Shown: positions 1-7,192 of the stretch, in pieces
How the letters are laid out: the number at the start of each line of letters is the position of its first letter
How positions within the stretch are numbered: the stretch's first letter is position 1
Source: CAZCSY01 sp964501505
GTDB taxonomy: Bacteria; Omnitrophota; Gorgyraeia; Velamenicoccales; Velamenicoccaceae
Length of the DNA stretch: 14,079 nt
Assembly: GCA_964501505.1 (NCBI GenBank)
Contig: CAZCSY010000037.1
Coordinates: forward strand, 1-14,079
Reading direction: 5' to 3'
The notes under the pieces: generated by a model
What the model was told of the DNA's origin: nothing
Database searches by the model: none
The model's input: only the letters and a program-made list of their open reading frames with translations
Position numbers and translations under genes: made by a program

Positions 1-1289
1 TCGACCGTGACCTGTGTCAAAACCTTAGCCGACGACGACTGGTTGGTCAGGGTCGCGTCCAGGATGAGCGCGTCCTGGCCGCCGGCCGCCACCGAATCGG
101 TGGTCACGGCGTTCGCGGCCACGTTGACCGGGGTGACCATGAACCAGGAGCCCGTGTCGATAAGTTCCACCTCAAAGTCGGAATGCTTGCCGTTGTAATA
201 ACGTGTGCATGTCACCTGATTGACGCCTGTGATCTGCGCATACCAGTTTCCGCGCGGGAACGCCGAGCCCCTCGCGCCCGAGGTAGTGCTGAGATCGGCC
301 CAGGAACGGGCGGCCGTCACGTTCTGGCCGAACGTGGCCACATGGGTGAGGTCGCTGGTGGAAGACGTCGTGCCGCTGTACCGCTGGGCGAGCACAGGGG
401 AAGGGAACTGGATGGCCCACCAGCGAATGGCGGAGGTATAGGAACTCGTGTTCCGATAGAACCCGACGTGCGTGGCGTCAACGAGCTTGGTGGCCACGGC
501 CGTCTGAGACAGGCCGTTCGACGAATGGCGGGTCGTCGCGTAGAGCCACGTCCGGGAGGTCGTAACGGGGGGGCTGAACGACTGCTGTACTACGCTCGTG
601 CCGATGGCGCCTGAATATTCATTCGTCTGGACCGTTACGCCCGAGGCAGCCGCCCATTGGACCACTTCATAGCGCACCTCGCAGGTATACGTACCCGAGG
701 CGTTACGCGTCGCCCGGATCGCGTTGTTGGCGGTGAAGTGGACCGTGGCAAACCCTTTGTAGACATCACCCGTTCCTCCGGCTCCGCCAAGACGGGAATT
801 GGAGACGATAAAGGAGCGCGACTGCGTGATGGACTGCCCCAGCGTTTTGTTGCCTATCGTGGTCGTGGCCCCGATACTGATGGAACCCCTCTCCACCACG
901 TCAAACTCACCCAGGTCCCCCTCCACGACGAAATAACCTATCTGACAGGCATCGGTCGTGCCCGCCCGCTCGAAGGTGATCTGGTCCGTCGCCGAAAGGT
1001 AACCCGTCGCCTGGTGGTCTTGCGGGTTGCTGGTATTTTTATCACCGGTCGACCACATGATGAGGAAAGCATGGTTCAAGCTATTGACGGGGTTGATGGA
1101 AACGGGCACGGAAGAAGAGCCGGCAAGGATGGTCGCGGTCCCCTGCTGGACCTTCAGGCCCGCCTGCGCAGGAACAGCCAAAGACAATAGGACAACGAGG
1201 AAGGCAAGACAAAAAACACCGACGCGCGCGCCCGCCCAACAGCCTTGAATCGTCTGTCTTCCGTGAGGAAATTTTTGTGGGTTTTTCAT
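1..1289 (-). CDS. Exported repeat-containing surface protein, 3'-truncated by the window edge
   Basis: An open frame of 429 codons runs from ATG at 1289 off the left edge, so the C-terminus is missing. Residues 1-43 form a Sec signal peptide: a long basic N-region, a hydrophobic core at about 23-39 and likely cleavage after AQA at 41-43. The mature part is rich in Ser, Thr, Val and Asn and holds about four degenerate repeats of 81-88 residues (44-129, 130-212, 218-295, 299-379). Each repeat has a V-x-x-G-like opening, an S-R-[ST]-[FW]-like centre (75, 160, 248, 330), an Arg after a beta stretch (108, 195, 279, 363) and an alternating hydrophobic end such as YEVVQW. A different Ig-like stretch begins near 382. 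This suggests an extracellular beta-sandwich adhesin or appendage protein, but I cannot name a family. ATG is the only sensible start; no Shine-Dalgarno sequence precedes it, and a sigma54-like promoter lies 16 bases upstream. Any C-terminal anchor lies outside the window. Confidence 0.85.
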   Translation of the reverse strand, partial: MKNPQKFPHGRQTIQGCWAGARVGVFCLAFLVVLLSLAVPAQAGLKVQQGTATILAGSSSVPVSINPVNSLNHAFLIMWSTGDKNTSNPQDHQATGYLSATDQITFERAGTTDACQIGYFVVEGDLGEFDVVERGSISIGATTTIGNKTLGQSITQSRSFIVSNSRLGGAGGTGDVYKGFATVHFTANNAIRATRNASGTYTCEVRYEVVQWAAASGVTVQTNEYSGAIGTSVVQQSFSPPVTTSRTWLYATTRHSSNGLSQTAVATKLVDATHVGFYRNTSSYTSAIRWWAIQFPSPVLAQRYSGTTSSTSDLTHVATFGQNVTAARSWADLSTTSGARGSAFPRGNWYAQITGVNQVTCTRYYNGKHSDFEVELIDTGSWFMVTPVNVAANAVTTDSVAAGGQDALILDATLTNQSSSAKVLTQVTV

Positions 1290-1304
1290 ACCATATATAT
1301 AATA

Positions 1305-1320
1305 TGCAACGGCCATGCCA
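1305..1320 (-). promoter_or_regulatory. Candidate sigma54 (-24/-12) promoter for the exported repeat protein
   Basis: Read on the minus strand the site is TGGCATG-N4-TTGCA, against the consensus TGGCACG-N4-TTGCW. There is one mismatch and the GG-to-GC spacing is exact. It lies directly upstream of the gene starting at 1289, and the neighbouring gene encodes a GAFTGA-containing sigma54 activator. By convention transcription would start near 1294, leaving only about 5 bases of leader. That is unusual and is the main argument against the call. Confidence 0.5.
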
Positions 1321-1327
1321 TCAAATC

Positions 1328-1429
1328 TTGAATATTAAAAAAAATTCAAACTGATTGAAACCTATTGAAGCCATATGCTTTTACGTCTGTTAAAACAGTT
1401 CTATTTTTTGGCACAACGTTGAAATTGAA
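1328..1429. promoter_or_regulatory. Cluster of TTGAA/TTCAA pentamers, possible activator-binding region
   Basis: On the plus strand TTGAA occurs at 1328, 1355, 1365, 1419 and 1425 and TTCAA at 1345. The pairs TTGAAT(1328)/ATTCAA(1344) and TTCAA(1345)/TTGAA(1355) form inverted repeats, and the ATTGAA copies at 1354 and 1364 are 10 bases apart, one helical turn. The region lies about 35-135 bases upstream of the predicted sigma54 start, where enhancer sites of NtrC-type activators usually sit. AT-rich sequence makes chance copies more likely, so the binding role is inferred. Confidence 0.3.
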
Positions 1430-1433
1430 AAAT

Positions 1434-1484
1434 CAATAAAAAAATGCGTAATCGGCGCCGCACTGCGGCGAGATTTACGCATTA
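1434..1484 (-). terminator. Rho-independent terminator after the response regulator gene
   Basis: A hairpin has a perfect 9-bp outer stem (1443-1451 with 1475-1483), a four-base internal mismatch on each side and a GC-rich inner stem (1456-1460 with 1466-1470) closing on a CACTG loop. Read on the minus strand it is followed by a run of seven T. It lies about 100 bases beyond the regulator's stop codon and would end the operon before the surface-protein promoter. The bases 1485-1581 between stop and hairpin hold nothing else I recognise. Confidence 0.8.
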
Positions 1485-1581
1485 AAACTAAAAGGGCCAC
1501 CGATCAAATCACTCAGCTTATCAGAACAAAAAGACCTTCATTGTGGTTCGGAAAACCGTTTCTAACCTCTTCGGGAAACTG

Positions 1582-2982
1582 TCAGGCAGGATTGTGGAAG
1601 TCCAGAGGATTGATGCGCAGGGATTTGAACTTCTTCTGGAGGTTGCGGCGGTCGAGGCCTATCTCGCGGGCCACGTGGCTGACGTTACCCTGGTGTCTCT
1701 TAAGCGCTTCCGTCAAAAAACGCCGCTCGAAACTTTCCAAAGCGAGTTGGCGCGCCTTATGGAAATCGCCGGTACGCGTCACCGCGTCCCGGCGGTCAAC
1801 GGAAGAAGCCATACACACGGACTCCGGCAGGTCTTCAGCGGCGATCTCAGGGCCCTTCTCCATGACAACGGCGCGGTGGACCAGATTTTCAAGCTCGCGG
1901 ACATTGCCGGGCCAATCATACCCCAACAAGACCCTCATGGCGTCTTCGCTCACGCCGCTAAGTTCCTTATTTTCCAAGCGGTTATACTTGCGGATAAAAA
2001 ATCCCGCGAGCATAGGTATGTCCTCTTTGCGCTCGCGTAAAGGCGGGATGACGATAGGCACGACGTTCAGCCGGTAATAAAGGTCTTCCCGGAAACGCCC
2101 CTCTTTGATCGCCGCCTCCAGGTCTTCGTTGGTCGCCGCGACCAGGCGCACGTCCACGTGCCGCGTGTCGGTCTCCCCCACCCGTTTGACCTGACCATCC
2201 TGCAGGACACGCAGGAGCTTGGCCTGCATCCCGGGCGCGACGTGGCCGATCTCATCGAGGAATATCGTGCCGCCGTCGGCCACTTCGAAAAGCCCCTTTT
2301 TGTCAGAAGTGGCACCGGTAAAGGCCCCCTTGACGTGACCGAAGAGCTCGCTCTCCAGGAGCGTCTCCGAAAGGGTCGCGCAATCAACGGGGATGAACGG
2401 GTTCTCGCGGCGGCCGCTCAGGTTGTGGAGGGCGCGCGCAACCAACTCCTTTCCGGTCCCCGTTTCGCCGCGAACCAGGACCGTGCTGCGCGTGTCGGCG
2501 ATCTTACGGACAAGATCGAAGATCTTGCACATCCGGTCGTTCTGGGAGACGATGTCCTCGAACGTATAACTCTTCTCCAATTCCTTATGGAGCGCCAGGT
2601 TCTCGTCCTGAAGCCTCTTTTTCTCCAGGGCCTTATCGATGAGGTGCAGGATGTCATCCACTTCAAAGGGCTTGCGGATGTAATCGTAGGCCCCTAACCG
2701 CATCGCCTGGACCGCGCTCTCCGTCGTGCCGTATGCCGTCATCATGATGACGATGACGTGCGGGACCGTCTTCTTGATCTCTTCCAATAAAGCCATGCCG
2801 CCCTTGCGGGGCATGCGCATATCGACCAGGGCGAGGTCCGGCACGTCCAGGGACAATGTTTCCAGGGCGTGCTTGCCGTCGTCGGCCGTCTTGACCCTGT
2901 ACCCGTTGTCAGACAGGAGCTTCGTCAGATACTCCCGCATCCCGGGTTCGTCATCCACCACAAGGATCTGTTCGTGCGCCAT
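1582..2982 (-). CDS. Sigma54-dependent NtrC-family response regulator
   Basis: This 466-residue cytoplasmic transcription activator is the likely partner of the histidine kinase encoded just upstream. Residues 1-120 are a receiver domain with acidic residues D10, D11 and E12, phosphoacceptor D54, T82 and K104. Residues 140-375 are the AAA+ sigma54-interaction domain with Walker A GETGTGKE (172-179), an intact GAFTGA loop (219-224) that contacts sigma54, and Walker B TIFLDEIG (239-246). The C-terminus is a Fis-type helix-turn-helix (about 425-466). All functional motifs are present, so it should be active. ATG at 2982 is chosen because GGAG sits five bases upstream and the protein then begins right before the first receiver strand; a GTG at 3036 would add 18 unrelated residues. 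The gap to the kinase stop is 69 bases. The target is not known, but a sigma54-like promoter lies just beyond its terminator. Confidence 0.95.
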   Translation of the reverse strand: MAHEQILVVDDEPGMREYLTKLLSDNGYRVKTADDGKHALETLSLDVPDLALVDMRMPRKGGMALLEEIKKTVPHVIVIMMTAYGTTESAVQAMRLGAYDYIRKPFEVDDILHLIDKALEKKRLQDENLALHKELEKSYTFEDIVSQNDRMCKIFDLVRKIADTRSTVLVRGETGTGKELVARALHNLSGRRENPFIPVDCATLSETLLESELFGHVKGAFTGATSDKKGLFEVADGGTIFLDEIGHVAPGMQAKLLRVLQDGQVKRVGETDTRHVDVRLVAATNEDLEAAIKEGRFREDLYYRLNVVPIVIPPLRERKEDIPMLAGFFIRKYNRLENKELSGVSEDAMRVLLGYDWPGNVRELENLVHRAVVMEKGPEIAAEDLPESVCMASSVDRRDAVTRTGDFHKARQLALESFERRFLTEALKRHQGNVSHVAREIGLDRRNLQKKFKSLRINPLDFHNPA

Positions 2983-3051
2983 GTTCTCCGCCCTTGATGA
3001 CCTACGCCTCAGAAGATCCTTAAAAATCACGCACACATGCCGGCAACAAGA

Positions 3052-5028
3052 TCAAGAGTCCGCCGGCAGGCAGACGGTGACCGACGTGCCTTTTCCTTCG
3101 AGGCTGGCGACGTCGATCGAGCCGCCGTGCTCTTTTATGATACCATAACTCACGGAAAGCCCCAACCCCGATCCCTCTCCCGGCTCCTTCGTCGAAAAGA
3201 AAGGATCGAAGATCTTATCGATGTCCCGCGCCGGGATCCCCCTGCCCGTGTCTTCAAAAAGGACCCGGACAAAGCGGTGTCCCTCCTTTTGGGTCGTGCC
3301 GGTCTTGATCGTCAGCCGGCCGGCATCCGCCATGCTCTGTTCGGCGTTCAGGATGATGTTGATAAAGACCTGCTCAAGCTGGATCGCGTCGGCCCGGATG
3401 ACGGGCAGGCGCGCGGGGCCCTCCCTGACGACCTCGATCGCTTTCTTCTCCAGCCGGCTGCGGGTAAAGGCCAGGGCGCGGTCGATCGCCGGCAACACAT
3501 CCGTGGGTCCGGGCCGGAACTCCCGTTTGCGGCCGAACTCCAGCAGGCTGTTGACGACATGCGTGCAACGCTTGGTGTATTCTTCTATGGCGGTCAAGAG
3601 GCGGGACATCTCTTGGGGATCCGCAATGGTCCCCTTTTCCCTCAGCTCCTTGAGCAAGATCTGGGTGTTGCCCAGGATGATCCCTAAGGGATTATTGATC
3701 TCATGCGCTATCCCGCCGGACAAGACCCCAAGGGACGCCAGTTTTTCGGAACTGATGAGCTGGCGCTGTTTCTCTTCCAGCTCGCGCGTCACCTGGGCGA
3801 TGCGTTCCCGCAGGCGCTCATTGAACCCTTCGATGGCCCCCTGGTACCGGCCCAGATCCTCGGCCATCTTATTGAAAGACAGACACAGCTGTCCCATCTC
3901 ATCGTCGGAGGCCGCGCATTGTGACGGCGCGAAATCTCCCTTGCCGATACGCCCGGTCAACTCCATCAGTTCCCGGACAGGCTTAAAGACGCGGCGCCTG
4001 AAAAAGAGGCCTATCAGGAGGCAGAAGACGGCCGTGATCGCCACCCCCATGCCCAGGATCGTGCGGCCGCGCTCGGCCGCCAGGCGCGCCACACGCCCCG
4101 TTGACAAGACGATACCCACGGCACCGCCGACATGCTCCCTTCCTGCCGCGTCCCGCAAGAACAACGGACTCATGACCTCTATCTGGCGGCCGGCGGCCTT
4201 CCTCGTCACGACGAGCCTCTGTCCGCGCAGGACCCGGGCCGCCGACGGGTCTTCAGCATCCGTCAAAAAATCGGGCCGTCCTCCCGACACGCCGGAAAAG
4301 AGCACGTTGAGCCGGCGCACAAAGATACGGATATCCTCGATTTCGTCGTCGGCGAGGATGTTATCCACCAGCCTCTTGACATAATCGAAGTTGCGCCGGA
4401 CCTGGAAGAGGGCCGCGGCCACGGGCACGGAAAGACTCTCGGCGAGTTCCTCGGACTTCTTTCTAAAAAAGGCGGTCTTGTTGGTGCGCAGCGCTGAAAC
4501 GCGCTGCCCCTGCACAGAGGGAAAAAGAACCCTGACGTGGACGACCCCGCGCAAGGCGGCCCCGGAAAGGTCCCGGGAATCCAAAAGGGGCATGAAATGC
4601 GATATCTCTTCGCGGCCGCGCACGGACCTAAGGAGGGCCTTGGGGACACGCTCGGCGACCACCTCTCTGAGGACCGGCCGGAAGGCTTCTTCGATGCCCT
4701 GCCAACTTTCGCCGCCGGAACTCGAGGCCAGGACTAGACCGTCGACCGTGAGTACCTGGATCTCTTCCACGGCCTCCTCGGCCCGGGCCAGTTGCCGGAC
4801 GGCGCCCTCCAGCTGTGCGTAGGCGGCAAGGTTATCGGAGACGATCTTGTCCAGATTCGCGCCCAGGATCAGGGAAAAAAGACGCGCCTTGTCGTAGATC
4901 CTCTTCTCCAACTCCCGGCGCTGCCACGTCCCCAGCACGAAAAATCCGACGGCCAGGACCACGCTGACGACGACCATCCGCGCGACCAGAACCACGACCA
5001 GGCTATGGCGCCAAGACCGAAGTCTCAC
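3052..5028 (-). CDS. Membrane sensor histidine kinase with large extracytoplasmic domain
   Basis: This 658-residue sensor kinase probably phosphorylates the NtrC-type regulator downstream. A first membrane helix (about 9-33) and a second (about 323-343) enclose an extracytoplasmic sensor region of about 290 residues that I cannot assign confidently; its size and helical start would suit a double-Cache-like sensor. A HAMP linker (344-395), a coiled coil, and the HisKA motif GIAHEINNPLG with phosphoacceptor H442 follow. The HATPase_c domain has its N box at N561, the G1 motif DTGRG at 593-597 and GSGLGL at 619-624. The start is GTG at 5028, which overlaps the radical SAM stop as GTGA and has AAAGGGGG just upstream. 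The frame stays open upstream to 5343, but that extension only covers the neighbour and has no family features. The overlap implies translational coupling to the maturation genes. Confidence 0.93.
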   Translation of the reverse strand: MRLRSWRHSLVVVLVARMVVVSVVLAVGFFVLGTWQRRELEKRIYDKARLFSLILGANLDKIVSDNLAAYAQLEGAVRQLARAEEAVEEIQVLTVDGLVLASSSGGESWQGIEEAFRPVLREVVAERVPKALLRSVRGREEISHFMPLLDSRDLSGAALRGVVHVRVLFPSVQGQRVSALRTNKTAFFRKKSEELAESLSVPVAAALFQVRRNFDYVKRLVDNILADDEIEDIRIFVRRLNVLFSGVSGGRPDFLTDAEDPSAARVLRGQRLVVTRKAAGRQIEVMSPLFLRDAAGREHVGGAVGIVLSTGRVARLAAERGRTILGMGVAITAVFCLLIGLFFRRRVFKPVRELMELTGRIGKGDFAPSQCAASDDEMGQLCLSFNKMAEDLGRYQGAIEGFNERLRERIAQVTRELEEKQRQLISSEKLASLGVLSGGIAHEINNPLGIILGNTQILLKELREKGTIADPQEMSRLLTAIEEYTKRCTHVVNSLLEFGRKREFRPGPTDVLPAIDRALAFTRSRLEKKAIEVVREGPARLPVIRADAIQLEQVFINIILNAEQSMADAGRLTIKTGTTQKEGHRFVRVLFEDTGRGIPARDIDKIFDPFFSTKEPGEGSGLGLSVSYGIIKEHGGSIDVASLEGKGTSVTVCLPADS

Positions 5029-6038
5029 GATTCCCCCTTTGCCGTCAGATACTCCTCCAGCGTCCGCGCGGTGAAACACGCGGTGGAGGAGGGTCCGAAG
5101 ATATGGCCGTCTTCCAGGAACGCCAGACCGGGACAGACGTGACACAGCGCAAAGCGCGAACACGTCGCGCACGCCCCGAAATCTCCGCGGCCGGCCGCGC
5201 GCAGCTTCCTTAAAAGCGGCGCGTCGCGCCAGACATCGACGAGTTCCTGACGTAAGATGTTGCCGACCGCCACCGGAAGCTGGATACACGGCAGGATATC
5301 CCCACGCGCGGTAATCGCCCCCATGGTCCGGCCCGCCTCGCACAGAAAACGCCCCTCGCTCTTTTCAGGAAAAGAGGCCTGATCAAAAAAATCCTCATAG
5401 ACACACCGGGCCTGATGCGCGTCCAGGCGATGCCCGAGGACATCCCGCGACCCGTCGTCGCGGGGCGAGACGATCGGGTCTATAAGACAGGCCACCTTCC
5501 ATCGCTCCGCCAGCCGCATGATCTGCCGATATTCCCCAAAATTTTCTTTGAGGACCGTGCTCTGGATGTGAACCGGCAAGCCGGCTTCTTTGAGCCGTTC
5601 TACCGTCCGGCAGGTAGCCTCAAATGACCCTGGCACCCCGGTGATGCGGTCGTGAACGGCGGCCGTGACCCCGTAGAGACTGACGCCGATCTCCTGAACT
5701 GAAATATTCTTCAGACAAGCGATGTGCTCCTCCTCGATGAGCGTCCCGTTCGTCACGATCCTGATGGCAAAACCGGCCTCACCCACGATCCGCAGGACCG
5801 CAATGATATCGGACCGGCTGAAGACCTCTCCGCCGGTCAGGGTCACAAAGAGCGTGCCGGCGCGCCGCAGGCGCTCGGCGATCCCCGCGATCTCCTCGAG
5901 CGACGGCTCGGCGCCGTCCTTGACATTGTAACAGTGGCAACACGCCAGATTGCAGCGCCGCGTCAACTCCCAGATCATGTCAAAGGGAAGACACAGCGCC
6001 TTGATGTCCCGTTCGACGTTCGTCCAGATATCCACCAT
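5025..6038 (-). CDS. Radical SAM/SPASM domain protein (PqqE/AnSME-like)
   Basis: This 337-residue iron-sulfur enzyme should cleave S-adenosylmethionine to start radical chemistry, probably on a peptide or protein. The N-terminal half has the cluster motif C29-x3-C33-x2-C36, followed by the TGGE SAM-contact motif at 68-71. The C-terminal third has a SPASM set of seven cysteines: one in RFLCEAG, one in ILPC, a C-x2-C-x5-C-x2-C run, and a last one near the end in TACF. Such proteins carry two auxiliary clusters and usually modify ribosomal peptides (PqqE, AnSME, MftC). The ATG at 6038 shares one base with the stop of the PqqD-like gene (TGATG), so the two are coupled like a chaperone and enzyme pair. 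The AAAAGGG upstream supports the start. No precursor peptide gene lies next to it, so the substrate is unknown. Confidence 0.93.
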   Translation of the reverse strand: MVDIWTNVERDIKALCLPFDMIWELTRRCNLACCHCYNVKDGAEPSLEEIAGIAERLRRAGTLFVTLTGGEVFSRSDIIAVLRIVGEAGFAIRIVTNGTLIEEEHIACLKNISVQEIGVSLYGVTAAVHDRITGVPGSFEATCRTVERLKEAGLPVHIQSTVLKENFGEYRQIMRLAERWKVACLIDPIVSPRDDGSRDVLGHRLDAHQARCVYEDFFDQASFPEKSEGRFLCEAGRTMGAITARGDILPCIQLPVAVGNILRQELVDVWRDAPLLRKLRAAGRGDFGACATCSRFALCHVCPGLAFLEDGHIFGPSSTACFTARTLEEYLTAKGES

Positions 6039-6337
6039 CAGGCCCTTTTGCGCGCATCCTGCCCGACTCGCTCGATGATGCGCTCTCTTTCAAGGGACGC
6101 GAAAAAGTCCACGACATCGGCACGGGCCTCATCCGCATCCACCTCATACGCTTGCTGCAGGAAAACCGCGCATTCGTCCACGCGACGCGGCCGGGCGAGA
6201 AACTCCCAAAGCGCCTGTCCGCTGCCGTGAAGGATATGCACGCGCCGCGTGGCGGCCGTCACGACGACGACCTTATCGTTGACATGTTGCCAGGCGCAGT
6301 CGGGGCGCCGACGCACCACGGTATCAGTGTCTCCCAC
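6038..6337 (-). CDS. PqqD-like peptide-binding protein
   Basis: This 99-residue protein matches the PqqD / RiPP-recognition-element pattern. A Pro-containing N-terminus is followed by beta strands (VNDKVVVVTA, RRVHILHG), then G-x-x-LWEFL, a VDE-led helix, and an amphipathic ERERIIER stretch near the end. PqqD proteins bind a peptide leader and present it to a radical SAM partner, which here is encoded by the next gene. The start is GTG at 6337 with GGGGAGG six bases upstream, the strongest ribosome site in this block. The gene overlaps the end of the kinase-like gene by 14 bases. PQQ synthesis itself is unlikely, as no pqqA, pqqB or pqqC is present. Confidence 0.88.
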   Translation of the reverse strand: MGDTDTVVRRRPDCAWQHVNDKVVVVTAATRRVHILHGSGQALWEFLARPRRVDECAVFLQQAYEVDADEARADVVDFFASLERERIIERVGQDARKRA

Positions 6338-7169
6338 GTGAAGCCTCCCCGGGAACGCCTAAGGGTCCCGACGGATTGACGAGGCGTACCGGAACCCGGC
6401 GCGCGCAATCCAATAAGAGTTCGAGCATCGCCTGCCCCGTCTCCCTGGACCTCAGAAAAAAGAAGACATGCCGCAGGAGCGCGGCCACCGCCTCCTCCAG
6501 GGCAAGGGATGAACCCGCGGATCTTGTCGTGACGCACACCTCCAACGGCACGGCGTCCCGGTGACGGTCCAGGAGAAATATCTTTTCCAGCGGCGCGCTG
6601 TGTGCGACAACCGGCCCCTCCCAGGCGCCGGCAAAAGGCGTTGCCGAGATGCGGTAGCCGGACGCCTCGCGGCGGACCGCCACCAGTTCGTCCCCGAGGA
6701 CGCCAAACGCCTCACCGGCGCGCCGGACAAGGGTCGTCTTGCCGCTCGACGACGTCCCCGCAAAGATAAGACCGCGGCCCCGGAACGCCAGGCCCGCGGC
6801 GTGGATGAGAAAGCCCTTTTGCTCAAACAACAAGACCGAGTAAAGAACCCTCAAAAACTGGTCCACGACCCCCCGCAGGGGCGCGCACCGGACGTCAACC
6901 CGACGCTGCCGCCGGGCATAACGCCCCCGGAAACTCTCCGAAGAAAACGTACAACCCTCCGGGTCGCCGTCAACGACAACCGGCCGCTGTCGGCGTGCAA
7001 ACCGCGCAAAGGTCACGTTCACGCTCACGGCATCCGCGGCAAGAGCCTTTGCTTGAAAAGACGCGTAACGGACCGCGTCATCGTCCCAGGCGCTCGGTGC
7101 CGGGGCAAAGAGACGCACGGGGATACCGCCGATAACAAGCGCCCGTGGGTGTGACGGGCGCCTATTCAT
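6324..7169 (-). CDS. HprK-like P-loop kinase (HPr kinase-related)
   Basis: This 281-residue protein resembles the C-terminal catalytic part of HPr serine kinase/phosphorylase. The segment FLIHAAGLAF (120-129) leads into a Walker A motif GTSSSGKTT (138-146), then GVLGDELVAV (156-165), which corresponds to the strand with the acidic residues after the P-loop in HprK relatives. HprK-related proteins without a sugar-transport partner occur beside PqqD-like genes in exopolysaccharide, exosortase and lasso-peptide neighbourhoods, where they phosphorylate or are thought to phosphorylate a peptide or carrier. True HPr control is unlikely, as no HPr gene is seen. The ATG at 7169 overlaps the nucleotidyltransferase stop (ATGA), has no Shine-Dalgarno sequence, and lies inside an inverted repeat, so translation probably depends on coupling. 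Confidence 0.85.
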   Translation of the reverse strand: MNRRPSHPRALVIGGIPVRLFAPAPSAWDDDAVRYASFQAKALAADAVSVNVTFARFARRQRPVVVDGDPEGCTFSSESFRGRYARRQRRVDVRCAPLRGVVDQFLRVLYSVLLFEQKGFLIHAAGLAFRGRGLIFAGTSSSGKTTLVRRAGEAFGVLGDELVAVRREASGYRISATPFAGAWEGPVVAHSAPLEKIFLLDRHRDAVPLEVCVTTRSAGSSLALEEAVAALLRHVFFFLRSRETGQAMLELLLDCARRVPVRLVNPSGPLGVPGEASRGRH

Positions 7170-7192
7170 GACAAGGGTATATTATCATGAAT
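7164..7192 (-). repeat. Inverted repeat over the HprK-like start codon
   Basis: Perfect 8-bp arms ATTCATGA (7164-7171) and TCATGAAT (7185-7192) are separated by 13 bases. In the transcript they could pair and hide the ATG at 7169. The repeat also spans the end of the nucleotidyltransferase gene, so a ribosome finishing that gene would open it. Confidence 0.4.

Noticed and set aside
1408..1424. Forward-strand sigma54-like site with TGGCAC and TTGA
   Set aside because: The spacing is one base short, the -12 GC is missing, and it would drive transcription antisense into the regulator gene.
3221..4384. Long forward-strand open frame of 387 codons
   Set aside because: It lies antisense to the histidine kinase, whose motifs are all intact, and its own translation is Ser/Arg-rich without any family pattern. 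The other forward frames in the window were rejected for the same reason.
5029..5343. N-terminal extension of the histidine kinase by 105 residues
   Set aside because: It lies wholly inside the radical SAM gene and is Arg/Gly-rich shadow sequence. GTG at 5028 has a good ribosome site and begins directly before the first membrane helix.
5025..7169. PQQ or lasso-peptide biosynthesis locus
   Set aside because: PqqA, PqqB and PqqC are absent, and so are the asparagine-synthetase-like cyclase and transglutaminase-like protease of lasso clusters.
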